In this document: one piece after another, positions 10,343 to 22,574 of the stretch
Numbering within the stretch: the stretch's first letter is position 1
Layout of the letters: the number at the start of each line of letters is the position of its first letter
From: Buddleja alternifolia
Taxonomy: Eukaryota; Streptophyta; Magnoliopsida; Lamiales; Scrophulariaceae
DNA: 64,000 nucleotides
Direction of reading: 5' to 3'
Assembly (NCBI GenBank): GCA_019426215.1
Contig: CM033396.1
Coordinates: 35,206,503 to 35,270,502, forward strand
Made by a program: the position numbers and the translations under genes
Notes under the pieces: model-generated
Seen by the model: the letters and a program-made list of their open reading frames with translations, nothing else
The model's database searches: none
Told to the model about the DNA's origin: nothing

Positions 10343-12128
10343 CTAACTTCCTTTTTGTAATGCAAGTGGAAAAGGGGGCCTTGGTTTGGGTACGGAGGGT
10401 TCGGGTGAAGAATTTCCCGAAATAGGGGAGAACGCCGCGGTGTTGGAGGGTTGAACGCCGCGGTGTTTCACTCTAGTAGGTGCAATGGCACGGTGTTCCT
10501 TGGGAAACGCTGAGGCATTTGTTCCGGAGTCAGATGCTGCCTCGTTTTCATCCGAACGGTGTGGTGTATCATCCTTTTTACCTCCCAATTCTGAATCGAT
10601 GAAGTTCTTTCCACTTTGAAGAGTTATCGCATGAACTTGTTCCCTTGGATTTTTCTCGGTGTCACTTGGTAAAGTTCCTTGAGTTCGTTCTGAAAGCATG
10701 TTGGCAATTTACCCAATTTGAGTTTCTAAGTTCTTTAGTGCGACTTCTTGATTTTTTAAGCTCGCTTCTTGTCTCTTGGACATCATTTCTTGAAATTGAA
10801 ACTTTTGTGTCGCCTCCATCATGAACTTTTGCCACACATCTTCCATATTATTCTTTTTCTCAGTTTGTTGTGGTTGTTGGAACCCCCCTTGCCTTTGAAA
10901 TGGAGGTTGCTGGAAGGCTGTGGTGGTGGTGGTTTCGCCATATTCATATTTTGGTTCCACGAGAAATTTGGATGATTCCTCCATCCCGGATTGAAAGAGT
11001 TCGAGTAGGGATTGTTTTGTTGACGACTTGAATTTTCCATGAAGTTAACACTTTCAACGAGTTCGGTGCCACACATAAATTTCTTTGTAGGCATTCAAAG
11101 TTCGTGTGGTCACCTCCACAATTCTCACAAACGGCTCGGACATGATTCACCGCACCTTGCATGAGTCCTAAAGCATCTAACCTTTTGTTTAGGGCCTCCA
11201 ATTGAACGGCTACTGTGGAGCTATTCCCAATTTCATACAATCCGCGGGGCTTCTTGGGCAACGTGATTCGTTCGGTTGGCCATTGATAGTTGTCTCGGCC
11301 ATGAGCTCAATTAATGCCCAAGCTTCCTCAGGTGATTTGTTCATGATAGTACCTCCCGCGGCGGCATCTAGATTCGTACGGAGATTCGGTCCCAAACCCA
11401 AATAGAAAGTTTGAACAAGTGTGGGCACGGCTAACCCATGGTGTGGGCATTTCCTCAGTTCCTTAAAACGCTCCCATGCCTCATAAAGTGATTCCCCCTC
11501 ATATTGACGAAAGCTGGTGATTTCATTTTTCATTGCGGCCGTCTTACCCGGTGGAAAATACTTAGACAAAAATTTATCCACCATTTGTTCCCAAGTACGG
11601 ATAGAGGCGGTTGGCAAAGAGTTGAACCATTGTTTAGCTTTATCTTTGAGAGAGAATGGGAATAACCGTAAACGTATGGGCGTCGGTGACCCCGTTGTTC
11701 TTGAAAGTGTGGATAATCTCCATGAATGTTGCTATATGAGCGTGTGGATCATCATGGAGTAAACCGGAGAATTGAACTTGGTTTCCTATCATTTGGATAT
11801 ACCCCGGCAGGATTTGAAAAGTGTTAGCCTCTACCGGTGGTAGAAACAATTGGCCCTGCGGCTCCTTGGATGTTTGGCATCATATAATCCCTCAAGGGTG
11901 TTGTGGAGGCGCCTTTGGTTGGTTTTGATGAACGCGAAGATTTGCAAGCTCCCGACGAACCGCTTCTTCTAAGATAGCGGGATCTATGTGAATAGGAGGA
12001 GGATTCAGATTTGGATCCATTGTGGCTTGATAATGTTGAGCCTCTCTTTGTAGTCTTACCCCTCGAGTAAACGTTCGTTCAATTTCAGGGTCCAACTCCG
12101 CTAGTCCCACTCGACTAGTACGGGTCAT
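10343..12128 (-). pseudogene. gypsy-1 gag, several frameshifts
   Basis: The start at 12128 (ELDPEIERTF near residue 12) matches the Gag start of the second gypsy element. Capsid-like sequence follows in alternating frames (11849-11640, 11617-11210) with RTWEQMVDKFLSKYFPP and KNEITSFRQYEGESLYEAW. A zinc knuckle CENCGGDHTNFEC lies in 11261-10944. A Gln/Pro/Asn-rich linker and an ERTQGTLPSDTEKNP motif end the region. At least four frame changes break the protein. The last segment carries a GC-rich palindrome array (10430-10524). Confidence 0.87.
10430..10524 (-). repeat. palindrome array at the gag 3' end
   Basis: Two good copies of GAACGCCGCGGTGTT begin at 10430 and 10453 (23-bp pitch), followed by two degraded copies near 10486-10497 and 10504-10524. 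The motif is the same as in this element's LTR promoter array (GAACGCCGCGGCGTTC), although this stretch lies in former coding sequence. Confidence 0.65.
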
Positions 12129-12240
12129 GCACTAACCGAGATCAACCTTGCACAAAGAAGGACACACAAATTAAAAATAAAAGAAATGATCTAAGCTCAG
12201 AAAGAATAAGGGAATCTCAATATTAGATACAAAATAGTTG

Positions 12241-12257
12241 TCCCGGCAACGGCGCCA
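12241..12257 (-). other. primer binding site, tRNA-Asp
   Basis: On minus, TGGCGCCGTTGCCGGGA follows the LTR after a short spacer. It is complementary to the 3' end of plant tRNA-Asp(GUC), whose acceptor end is CAACGGCGCCA. Confidence 0.85.
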
Positions 12258-12263
12258 AAAACT

Positions 12264-13854
12264 TGACACGACAAAATCCTAGCAAGAGAACTAGGTCGCG
12301 TAAGTAGTAAAGTGGATTTCTAAGTCCGGGGTTATCGTATCCGCAGGGACAACTATAATCTAAGTACCAAGACTACTATATTACTCAATTCTAAGTTAAA
12401 TCGGTCGATAGAAAGGTTGATTAACTAATTAATAAATACTAGAAAATAAACTAAGGCAACGTCACACCAAATAAAGGGAGGAAACAATAGAGAGAAGCGA
12501 TCAAGGCACATGGTTCAACCGATTATGCATTTAGATTGTGATTTAGGTTCTATTGGATTATTAGATTGATTTAGCTAAGGCGAAATTCCCTAACGTACGT
12601 ACTACCCAATCTCTTGGCATAGCAACCCTACCCTTGGTAACGATTTCCTATATATCTCTATATGAAAACCCGATTAACGAGGATGCATTTAAGGTCTAGG
12701 AATTCCCCACGTGAATGGAAAGCCACCTAAAGAAACCGAGTCTATCTCTAGTCGGTTTAACTATAGGGTATTCAATGTTTATATCTTCCCTAGGTTATTA
12801 TCTCTCGATCTCTAACCTAGGCATTTTATCAAACACTTGGTGATCAAGCAAATGTAGCATTGAGATCAAATATTGAATACATAGCTAAAACCAAAATTAA
12901 TCCAATAAACACCAACAAATCAACAATCAAAATAACATAAACGGCCTATCCATGGCCTCAATCAAACAAGTTTAGCTCATATTCATGTCAAAAGTGCAAA
13001 TATAAATCATACAAGTCATAGGAGATTTGAACAAATTCAAGAAACAAATATGTAAAAACTCCCTAATTCTTGTAGAGATGTGGATTCTTGTTGAATTCTC
13101 CATGTTTGACCTTTAATCTTCTCTTCTAAGCTCTCCCTCTCTCTATTTTCGTGTGGTTGCTGATATCCAAGGTGAGTTAGGGTAAAAAATGGCTAAAAGG
13201 GGTATTTATAGACCAACCGCTGGCCTCGAACGCCGCGGCGTTCGCTTGTTGAACGCCTCGGCGTTGGCTACTGCATGTGAACGCCGCGGCGTTCGTGGAT
13301 GAACGCCTCGCGTTCGTCCCCTGCTGCTTCCAGCCAATTTTGGTAAACTTCGCATAACTTTCTCTACCGATGTCGGATTCACTGATTCAAGTTGCTGTAG
13401 AATCCTAAAACAAAGATCTACAACTCTCCAGAAGACACTAGGGCCGAAATCAAACGTTAAAGATGACAAAATTGTCTCACAAGTCACTGAATGAGAAAAC
13501 TCCATCGTAAGACGTCTCTTCCGATGACGTTTTCACCTCCTTCCCTACATATCTGATCTTTGTCTTCAACATAAGAAATGTACCTTTGCCTCTTATCTTT
13601 CCATTGGTAAATCAAGTGTGTAATTTGGACATGGGTAGAGAACTCTATTCAATAAACTCTATCACTGCGCAGACAGTTTGTATTTTTATGCATGATTTAC
13701 CTTCAATCCTTGTTCTTTTCCTCCAAATGTTATGTTATTCTATAAAATATGAGAAGACAAGGATCAAAGCATCATATGTGATCAAATTATCAAGGAAACA
13801 ATCAAAACTAAGTCGATAAACGGTGGAAAACTAGTGTAAAAATAACATATATCA
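12264..13854 (-). repeat. gypsy-1 5' LTR (right), 1591 bp
   Basis: Partner of the left LTR with the same ends. It carries four copies of the GC palindrome (starts near 13228, 13251, 13279, 13301) against three in the left LTR. The very low divergence indicates a recent insertion. Confidence 0.93.
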
Positions 13855-14294
13855 ACGCTATAAGAAGTAAGCGGGATATCTTTATGTATTCGTTGTAAGG
13901 GCATTTTGGTAATTTGTCATTGGATGGACGAATTAAATAAAAGGACGAATTGATTTAATTAATTGTTTAATCAGATTAAATGATAATTAATTAAATCAAT
14001 AATTCAAGTATTCAATTAATTAGATTAATTAATTATTTGAATTTAAAAGAAAAATTATGTGTTTAATTGGATTTAAACTAAATTAATTAATTAAAAGATG
14101 GACTAAGTTGACTAGGCCGACTTAGCCCATCTGGGTCGTCCACTAGGGCCCTAAAAGGCGCTCACTATGGGCCTTAGGATTTGAGAATTTATTTAATCCT
14201 CAAACTCCTAGGTAATAGAAGAAATCAGTTATCCGCCTAACACGTACAAAACAAAAAACCCCTCCTCCTCTTCTTTGTCTAGCCGTCTTTCACA

Positions 14295-14404
14295 AGGAGA
14301 GAGGAATCCGGAGAATTCAAGCTTACGTAGCGTGAAGCTCTAGAGACAGAGGAGAGAGGAATCCGGAGAATTCAAGCTTACGTAGCGTGAAGCTCTAGAG
14401 ACAG
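14295..14404 (+). repeat. 55-bp tandem duplication inside LTR-B
   Basis: 14295-14349 and 14350-14404 are two head-to-tail copies, identical by eye, each containing AGGAGAGAGGAATCCGGAG and ending in TCTAGAGACAG. LTR-A and LTR-C have a single copy of the corresponding segment. Confidence 0.85.
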
Positions 14405-14588
14405 GAGGCCTGGGGATTGCTGTTGTAGATTGTAGATCAAGAATCGAATCACGCTTCAAGCAAGGTAATTCGATTTTTGTGATTAATGTTCTTGAAAGAT
14501 GAAAAATCATCAATAACCATAAAGTGATTCAACTTTAGGAATCCGACATGTTTTAATTTCCGTTGCGTTTCAATTAAGGATTCCTAAT

Positions 14589-15609
14589 AGTAGAAACTTC
14601 TCGATGTGGAAAATTCTCATGATCACGTTCAGAGGAGGTTGCTATGCTGGTGGCTAATTTCCCAACTTTCATTGAGCCAAGTGCACTCTATTAGTTTACG
14701 TTAATGGGATGCCTCGTGAATAGCAGTTATAACTTAATATGAAGTTTTAGAAATTTATCGACGTGGAAAACTCTCATGATCACGTTTAGAGAATGTTGCT
14801 ATACTGGTTGCTCATTTCTCAACTTTCATTAACCAAAAAAATCATTTAAAAAAACTAGTCTCAAATAGACTTCTAGTTACTAGAAGTTCGTTTGTGTCAT
14901 TTTTTATGTGACTATTGTTTTAATAAAAAATTTCATTAATAAATCACGTCTCGATAGATCTACTTTGATTAAGTGAATACTTGCCACTTTTGAGCTTCTT
15001 GTTCTTTTTGTATTTTTCTCAACAAATCTACTATATTGTCGTCGAAAAGCATTTTCACCGAACTATTGAAAAATTGGAAGTATTTATTGAAATGTTCTTA
15101 TTACAAAACTAATCTCAAACTTATTACGTATCTGAAACCAATGATCTTCTTACCTGTGTACTATCGGATGCTTTCTTTTAGTGTATTCTTGATTTTTTTT
15201 TTTCAAAAATTGACAATGTTTGGACTGCATATTTGTCTACCAAATACTCATAATGTGAAAACAAGCAGAAGTAAATATATTCAGTTTTTCATCACGTTTG
15301 GGCTTGTCTAGTTGGGCCATATAGATCATATTACTACTGGCTTTGCTGGTTTGGGCCCAAAATGGGGAAAGGATAGCTTGAGAGTTGAGTCCCCCACATA
15401 GATTCCCATTTGTATTTTGTGTGACTTTATAAGTTCTTCGAACATTTAGGAGCATATAAAATGTTTAAAAGTATTTTATTTTAAAATATTGAATAATAAT
15501 GAGGAAATCTCTTGCTTGAATCGATTTAAGAACACTAAAAAGTTCGAATGATGCCGCATTAACATTGATATAATTATTATGATGTGTGATACTATTCGAG
15601 TCATTTGAT
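14589..15609. other. intergenic DNA with a diverged direct repeat
   Basis: No gene is seen. A block at about 14590-14690 (TCGATGTGGAAAATTCTC, then TCATGATCACGTT) recurs in diverged form at about 14750-14830, so a ~160-bp unit was duplicated. The rest is AT-rich. Confidence 0.5.
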
Positions 15610-15903
15610 AGGGATAATTGCAGACTCCCCCCTCACATATGGGATCATTGCATTTCACCCCCTCACTTATCATAAAATGTGCACTTATCCCTTTCGTGTA
15701 GTTTGGGGCAAAAAAATACAAAGGAAAATTCAAATCCGAGCAGCAACGTACGGAAAATTCCTTTGTATTTTTTTTGTCTGAGCTGCCCGAAGGGGGTAAG
15801 TGCACATTTTATGATAAGTGAGAGGGTAAAGTGCACATTTCAATAAGTGAGAGGGTGAAGTGCAATAACCCCCATATGTGAGGGGGGTGTCTGCAATTAT
15901 CCC
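15610..15903. mobile_element. palindromic MITE, 294 bp
   Basis: Long terminal inverted repeats beginning GGGATAATTGCAGAC pair over most of the length (TCACATATGGG..., then TCACTTATCATAAAATGTGC...). It is flanked by the 8-bp direct repeat CATTTGAT (15602-15609, 15904-15911). No coding capacity. Related but diverged ends (GGGATAATTACA...) occur at 39767-40485 and near 38975. The 8-bp TSD points to a hAT-like mobiliser, by inference. Confidence 0.8.
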
Positions 15904-18033
15904 CATTTGATGTAGAGAAGATCTGCCGCATAAAATAAATTTTTTCTTATAGTGATATTTCACCAAAGATCGAATGGATTAAATTTTCTTAAGTATAATA
16001 ATATAATCTTGAGTATTTTCTATCGTTAAAAAAGGTGAAATTTGATTCGAGTATAACTTGATTACGCGAAAATAATATATTGTATAAAATAATCAGAAGT
16101 ATTGAGTCAGACTAACATTTAGAAAATTCAAACGAGTTCAAACTCAACATTTAAAACCAAACCAAATTCATACATACAAGTTTTGGAGTTTGTGAAAAAA
16201 CAAAAATTAATCAAATCTAAATAATATTATTAGATTTCATTCGATTTTGCATCTTCGTGAAGAGGGCATAAAATGATTTTTTCTTTACCCTTTTTTATGA
16301 GCTAGAGAATTTTTATCTCTAAGGATTTCCCGATATAGGCAATGTTTAAGTTTTAGCCTTTAGGAGTGTCATACTTATTTAATTGCTTAACTGAATCAAT
16401 ATTTTCGTAATTTAACAATTTCATTACAAAAAATTTCTATTGAGAATTTAAATTTTCCTGATCAGCTACTATTTCATATTTACACATGATGTGCGTCTGT
16501 TTTAAATTATCTCACTTGAATTATAAATATACACAATTAGAGGAGAAATTGTCAATCACAGGGATCTACTTGGAAGGACATACTTAGGCGCATGTATAAA
16601 TAAAAAACATTCATGGTATTAGGTTTACGCAATATTCTATTATTATTTTTTCCCATTATACTTCTCCAACTAAAAGGTGCTACATTCTCATATTGTGTTT
16701 AAGATTGACCCCATCAAATATATTTAACACTTGCATAAAATAATATATATATATATATATATATATTTGACAAATATCGATTGTTAATTCTTTATCTTGG
16801 CTCAAATATCTATTCTTATAATATGGAAATCGTTACACCCATCATCAACAATTATAGCCATTTTAATTTGATCGTTCAATTAAAATATTATAGTTACTCA
16901 GCTATTTTTTAAACTACTAATCATGTATTATTCCTGCTGTTTCGAACTTGATTCATGAGTCTTAAAATTCATTGTTTCCTTTAAAATTATAATTTCAATA
17001 ATCAGGAGGCGACTCTCTAGATACTGCTGAAAAACAATAGAAATATTCGCCATTGGACTTGAGATAGATTGTTAAAAAAAACTTAGTTGATCAACGCATG
17101 CAGTTTGTTAAAATATCTAACTATAATTGAACTCATTTTAATTCATTAAGTTTTGAAACTCCATTGGAGCTCGACTTGACTAGTAAAAAGAGATAACTGT
17201 ACAAAAAAGGGAAAGAAAAAAAAAACTCGAACTCAAATCATATATCTGTATTTGAATTGGTTAAAATTCGTTCCCATTCAATTCAATTAACAGTCAAATC
17301 AAGCGGCAAGCTCATAGTGAAAATAATTCGACAAGCTTAATAATATTTTGTTTGTGTGAACCCTACCTCTAGAGATTGAGTAAATGTGAAGAAAGGAATA
17401 ATAATTAATTAATTTTTCCATCTTATCTTTCTGATCTTCAATGCATGCGCGATCTTCCTTTTCTCCTTTTTGTGTCACACAATTCTTTGACGGCTTTCTA
17501 GCCTTCCACAAGGCAAAGCCTTATTTTATAACAAAGTATAAATCTTGCGATCATAATTTTTTGTAGCTATATGTAGCTCTGATGATATTTTGTATAATTG
17601 AAAGCAATTTACTAACAAAATAACCATTATTAATTTCTTCTCTCAATCTATTTTTTTTTTTTGATTTCTTCTTCTCTCCATCTAGGTCTTAGGTACTTGG
17701 GGACATTTATTTTTGTTTTATCATGTCATCTTACATTATATAATTCATATTATATATATATATATATATATATTAAAAAACAATTGCATTTAAAATGCAT
17801 TTATATTATAAAATACAAGATTAAATACTATATTATAACTGTTGAAACGACTATATATAGTTTTGAGATTTACATTATTTGGTCTTATTCAGCACTATCT
17901 TGATTTTGTATCAACAAGCGTAATTGAACGCTTTACTCGAGCATAACTAAATTATGTATAAAAAAGGAATATAGGAATGTTGCCAGAAATAAAATGTATA
18001 TAGGAAAAGGAATAGATATAGAAATGTCGCCAT

Positions 18034-18140
18034 TTTTTTTTCTTTTTTTTTTTTTTTTTGGTCTCGACCAACCGGTATCCGAACCCACATTGGGGCCCCG
18101 AGGTTAAGGTTTTAAACTCCTCCCAACGCGCTTGCGGGGA
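18034..18140 (-). mobile_element. possible SINE fragment
   Basis: On minus, a GC-rich segment containing GGTTCGGATACCGG, which resembles an RNA polymerase III B box, ends in a poly(A) tract (poly(T) at 18041-18060 on plus). I found no clear target-site duplication. It could instead be a fragment of another retroposon. Confidence 0.35.
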
Positions 18141-18572
18141 TATTTTTTTTTTCTTTTTGAGTGAGTCATCATACCAATTTGGACACTTACTATATTCAAC
18201 GTACTCATATTGTTATAGCTCATCTAAGCAAAGTGGTCTGGACTATCACGTTGCAATAGACACGACTAAATTACTTTGTAGAGTATATCAATATGTATAT
18301 ATTAATTTCTTTTCAATATATTTTGAATCTAGGATTTTAGTGAGAAATTTAATGGAAATTAGTTGACAAATTATTTTCCTCTGTTTTGTAAGAAAAATCA
18401 AAGGGAAAGGAAAATTAAATATAAAATTACAACTGCTGAAATTTGATTTTCTCACAAGCAAGATAGAGGGAAACTTAATGGTGCATCGGGAGAAACACTT
18501 CAAATTATTTATTTCAAATTGATTTTTGTTTCAGCTTATGCGTCGATGCTATAGCCAAATATATATATATAT

Positions 18573-18676
18573 GACTCATTAATGGTATACTTAAGTAAAT
18601 ATTTTTCAATACTTAATTGATCTAGACTCATTAATGGTATACTTAAATAAATATTTTTCAATACTTAATTGATCTG
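18573..18676. repeat. 52-bp tandem duplication
   Basis: Two head-to-tail units starting at 18573 and 18625 (GACTCATTAATGGTATACTT...) differ by about one base (AAGTAAAT against AAATAAAT). They are flanked by AT microsatellites. Confidence 0.85.
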
Positions 18677-19176
18677 CATCTATAGTTAATATATATATAT
18701 ATATATATATCATTCATAACATGAAATACCAGATGATTTAAAAGACAGAGAGATAGTCAAGATAGGTGAAAATAGTATATTTTTCTGACAATTATTTTTC
18801 CTGTTTTTTTCTCACAGGAATCTTTGAACCATGCAAGTGTAAAGATTAGCAATGATGAAATTTCTAATAATTTTGGCACACTTTATACAGACATTTAAAA
18901 AAGAGTGGTGACAAAATTTGTGTTTATTTTCAAAAGTCATCAACTCATCATTTACAATTATGCATGAGTAATCCTACATGATCAAAACGTACAGATGCTT
19001 TTGATGAATGCATAATATATTCTCTTTAATTAATATTTAATTAAATGTTAGGATGGAGGGTTGATCATTGGGCTAAAAATTATACTCTTTAATAATGATG
19101 CAATTCTATTATCTCATATATCTGGCAGCACAAAGTATTTGTACGAAGTGATAGTTGGAATGAAGTAGTTGCAATA

Positions 19177-19209
<33 letters not shown>

Positions 19210-20767
19210 CGTTACAGGCCTAGCAGTTGGTCCTTGTCAATTACATTCTATTGAGTCAAAAGATTTGGTGTTGGGAATATATATGAATGTCAACAATTAT
19301 CTCATAAAACAAGTCCGAGTCTCAAATAGAAATTGTAGGATCAAATGTTCACCAGTAAGCCAAAATTATAACTTTTAGCACATGTACAATTTACCAGCAA
19401 TTATTTGGTTGAATGACATCCATCTCTTATTATCAAGTGAGAGTTCAAGTATTCAAACCTCCTCCTCTACATCGTTTTGACTTTTTTTTTTTTTTTCAAA
19501 AAGAAGCTTAGATATAATTAAATTTTCTCAAATATATTTGGTAGCGCGAAATAAATGACCATCGGCGTGAGGAAATTATACCCCATAAACACCTAACCAA
19601 TTAAAATTTTCCAAATAAAAGAATAATGAGAAAAATAAATGCGGACAAAATGGCTAGGAATAAATTGACTTAACTTTAATTTGTAGTACAAACACAAATG
19701 TAATGGTTACATTTTTATTCGAAAATTACCTACAGATTCTCTCACTTTAGTGTTAATTATAGAAAAGCTCCTGATCTTTTCAAAATTATGTAAAATGTCC
19801 CTCATTGTATGACATTCTTATAATAATTATACCCCTTGTATATTTTAAAATTCTTATAATTTCATCCAAGAAAACCTTACAAATAAGGGGTCTCGTTGTA
19901 ATTTACCAAAAATTAAGGATTTTTTTTTTTGTATTTAGCACTAAAATAAGGGAATGTGCATATAATTCACCCTTTCTATTATATCAAGAATAGCTGCAAA
20001 TTTAGAATTTAGCGTATAAAAGTGAGGTGTGACTGTTTGACGAATTTATATTAAGAATGAAAAATTAATTTTAATTAGTAGGCAATTTATTATGTTTGAA
20101 TGTGGATATGTTTCTATGAAAACTTCGTGTAGTTTATTTTAAGTAGGACACATTACGTGTGCATTTGTCTTTAGCCTCAACCTAATACTGGAAAATGCTA
20201 TATATGATCATGTTTTCACATCTTATTGATTTAAAAAATGTTGATGGATTATATAGATTTGTCAAAGTCAATTATTTACAATAACTTATCACCAAAATAT
20301 GAATCGTTTCATTGCTTTTTCGATATTTTATTTCATATTTTATATTCCGCTTATTTTTTAAATATATAATATGTTTCTTTAAACACATACTTAGGTGAAG
20401 GAGATATAAACTTGGTATGTGTATTCATGAAAAAAATAACAAAAACGAACACAATTTGAAGTAGATGATCCAAATGGATCAAACGGGCATATAAATCCGT
20501 AGCTTTTTGTAGTTTTTGGTGTGATTAGTAGCCGTGTGGGTTAATAATTTTTTTAAAAAAATTTCTTGCATGTAATTTATATGTGATGATTTGTACACAC
20601 AAACAACTAATATACAATCAAAAGTTAATGGCTAGAAACATATTGAGAATACATAAAGTTTAATTAATCAATTCGCATGCAGTGCAACAATTATTATTGG
20701 TTTTAAATTAAAGATTGCGAACCTTTTTTGCTTAATATTATCTACTTATCACATATACATGATATGA

Positions 20768-20861
20768 CTACTAGTACAGTGATTCAGTAGTTAGGTTTCC
20801 CATTTTAACTTCATTATTATAGGTTTGAATCTCACAAAAAATATAAAACCCATTCTTATTT
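20768..20861 (+). mobile_element. possible tRNA-derived SINE remnant
   Basis: GATTCAGTAGTTAGGTTTCC resembles a pol III A box and AGGTTTGAATCTCAC a B box, about 45 bp apart, as in plant tRNA-derived SINEs. The downstream part is interrupted by the hAT element at 20870. No poly(A) tail or TSD could be fixed. Confidence 0.35.
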
Positions 20862-20869
20862 GTGGGAAT

Positions 20870-21796
20870 CTATGATGCACGGATACCGATACGGCGAATA
20901 CGGTACGATAAGATATGTGTACGAGATACGCGATTTTTCAAAATTTTAGGATACGATACGCCGGGGATACGACGATATATATATAAACTTGAATTTTTTA
21001 CAATCAACTACATGAAGTCACATGACCATTCATACTTGTAGATGAAGTGCTATTATAATAATTAGTTAATTACTGAAGGTATAAAATTTCTATAATCGAT
21101 AGTCCGCTTTTGTTCAATTATAAATAAATAAGTTAACTATTGAAACTTTATTCTACACACCAATTAAGTGGCTTTAAAACTTTATCAACTTTTTTCTCAA
21201 ACAACATTACAAGACAAAAATACAAACCTCAATCTATATTATTGCATATTACTAAAAGAGTAAAAGTAGAAGTGTTTATTGTTTATACTCAGCACAACAA
21301 CAAAATATTTAACAAAATTGAAAACTATAAACAAATCTCAAAATCCTAATTAACTTACTTGAAGAGTTCTCGAAGAACTGAAGGGTGGAATTCGAAAGGA
21401 GTTTAGAAAACAGAATACTCCAGTTATAAGACGAAGACGGATTTCTATCCCATATTGGGTATTGCAGTTGTAGAGCAGAAGACGAATGAGGGTTTTTTTC
21501 TCCATTCTCGTTTCTATTTTTTTCCAATTAATCGTGGATTTTTTTGTTAAATTATTATAGTAATAAGTTTTTACCTTTGAATTTTGAGTTTTGACCCAAA
21601 AAGTATTTCATAATATCAAAAAATACCCTTGCCGTATCGGATACTTCCAGGATACTTTCCGGATACTTCTAACTGCCGTATCAGATACCGTATCCAATTT
21701 TTTTATTTTTGGATACTTCAAAACCGTATCGGACCGGTATCCGGTACGAGTATGATATTGCACGGGGTCATTTTTAGGAGTATCCGTGCATCCTAG
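20870..21796. mobile_element. non-autonomous hAT element, 927 bp
   Basis: Terminal inverted repeats CTATGATGCACGGATAC and its near-perfect complement end at 21796, flanked by a perfect 8-bp TSD GTGGGAAT (20862-20869, 21797-21804). Both ends carry many subterminal copies of GATACGG/GATACG, typical of transposase-binding arrays. No transposase is encoded. The interior is AT-rich. Confidence 0.88.
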
Positions 21797-21886
21797 GTGG
21801 GAATGTTTTATGAGATGGTCGTGATTGCCTTATAATGCATAGTTTTTAGTTTGCTCATGGAACTACAGTGCTCTAGTTAGATTGTA

Positions 21887-22061
21887 CAAGGACAGAATTA
21901 GAAGGCTGATAGTGGCACCCGTTCCCCTTAACTTTAAGAGGAAAAAAAATTGCCTTACAAATTTTTTCTATTACAAAATTCGCTCTCCAAAATTTAAAAA
22001 TTCCAACTTTGCCCCTCTTTTTTTTTCGACCCCCGGTTCAAAAATTCTAACTCTGTCCCTG
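21887..22061. mobile_element. short hAT-like element remnant
   Basis: The ends CAAGGACAGAATTAGAA and (inverted) CAGGGACAGAGTTAGAA pair with two mismatches. The 8-bp flanks (AGATTGTA and ATGCCCAT) do not match, so the copy is old or rearranged. No coding capacity. Confidence 0.55.
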
Positions 22062-22539
22062 ATGCCCATGACCTTTAATGAAGAAAATTGTTGCCATAAT
22101 CACTATAGATCGACTGTATAATTTCATAACATAAAAATCTAAACACTCACAAATCGATATCAAAATCGACATCAAAATCAGTATCAAAATGGACATCATC
22201 GCCTCTTCGAATATAAGATGATGCTTCACAATCAAGGGTTAGCTGGAGGGAGTGACCTAATCGTAGGAGTGAATGAAGGATAACAAAATGTATGTCAACA
22301 TCGATATCTTGAATTTTAGTGTAATCTAATATCTTGAATTTAAGTGTAATCTTAATATAGGAATAACGGTCAAAAATATCAGCTACTACCCTACAAACCC
22401 ATGAGGACACACCATTTATCATAATTCATAATTCATATGCAAAATATATTTGTAAGATACATTGATTCTGTCTATAAGTCTGTCTTGACCTTACACTGAA
22501 GCACATGGGCAGGTTTCTTCCTATGTTTAGCAAATACGA

Positions 22540-22574
<35 letters not shown>

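Larger units (their letters stand above)
6446..13854 (-). mobile_element. Ty3/gypsy retrotransposon lacking RT, RNase H and IN
   Basis: Complete at both ends: LTRs 6446-8017 and 12264-13854, flanked by a perfect TSD ACGCT (6441-6445, 13855-13859). The element reads on minus. A tRNA-Asp PBS adjoins the right LTR and a polypurine tract adjoins the left LTR. The inside encodes only a frameshifted Gag and a protease, then 1.6 kb of noncoding DNA. No RT, RNase H or integrase motif is present. LTR termini are TGACACG...TATATCA on plus. The features match the Athila/Tat side of plant gypsy elements. It is a non-autonomous derivative that probably used enzymes from a relative. Confidence 0.93.
6026..14588 (+). 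repeat. copia-family LTR-B, split by a gypsy element
   Basis: 6026-6445 and 13860-14588 are the two halves of one LTR of the same family as LTR-A, in plus orientation. The halves rejoin exactly when the gypsy element 6446-13854 and one copy of its TSD are removed. The 3' end is close to TTCCTAATA at 14588. The 5' part is missing at 6026, where LTR-A abuts, so the copia element at 1-6025 probably inserted into this LTR in the reverse direction. A 55-bp tandem duplication (14295-14404) sits near its 3' end. Confidence 0.8.
15912..20861. other. AT-rich intergenic region
   Basis: Nearly 5 kb with no supported gene. Short open frames are low-complexity or lack recognisable domains. It contains (AT)n microsatellites (about 16742-16767, 17752-17773, 19180-19207), a 52-bp tandem duplication (18573-18676), and a poly(T) stretch followed by a SINE-like fragment (about 18034-18140). 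Confidence 0.6.

Noticed and set aside
12241..12257. tRNA-like sequence at the PBS sites (also 4346-4360, 45607-45624)
   Set aside because: Only the 3'-terminal complement of a tRNA is present; there is no cloverleaf. These are primer binding sites.
7749..13819. Identical 77-codon frames at 7749-7982 and 13586-13819
   Set aside because: They are equivalent positions of the two gypsy-1 LTRs, on the strand opposite to the element's genes; duplication is explained by the LTRs.
17299..17511. 70-codon charged frame on minus
   Set aside because: No homology that I recognise, AT-rich intergenic setting, no splice or promoter context; expected by chance in this much DNA.
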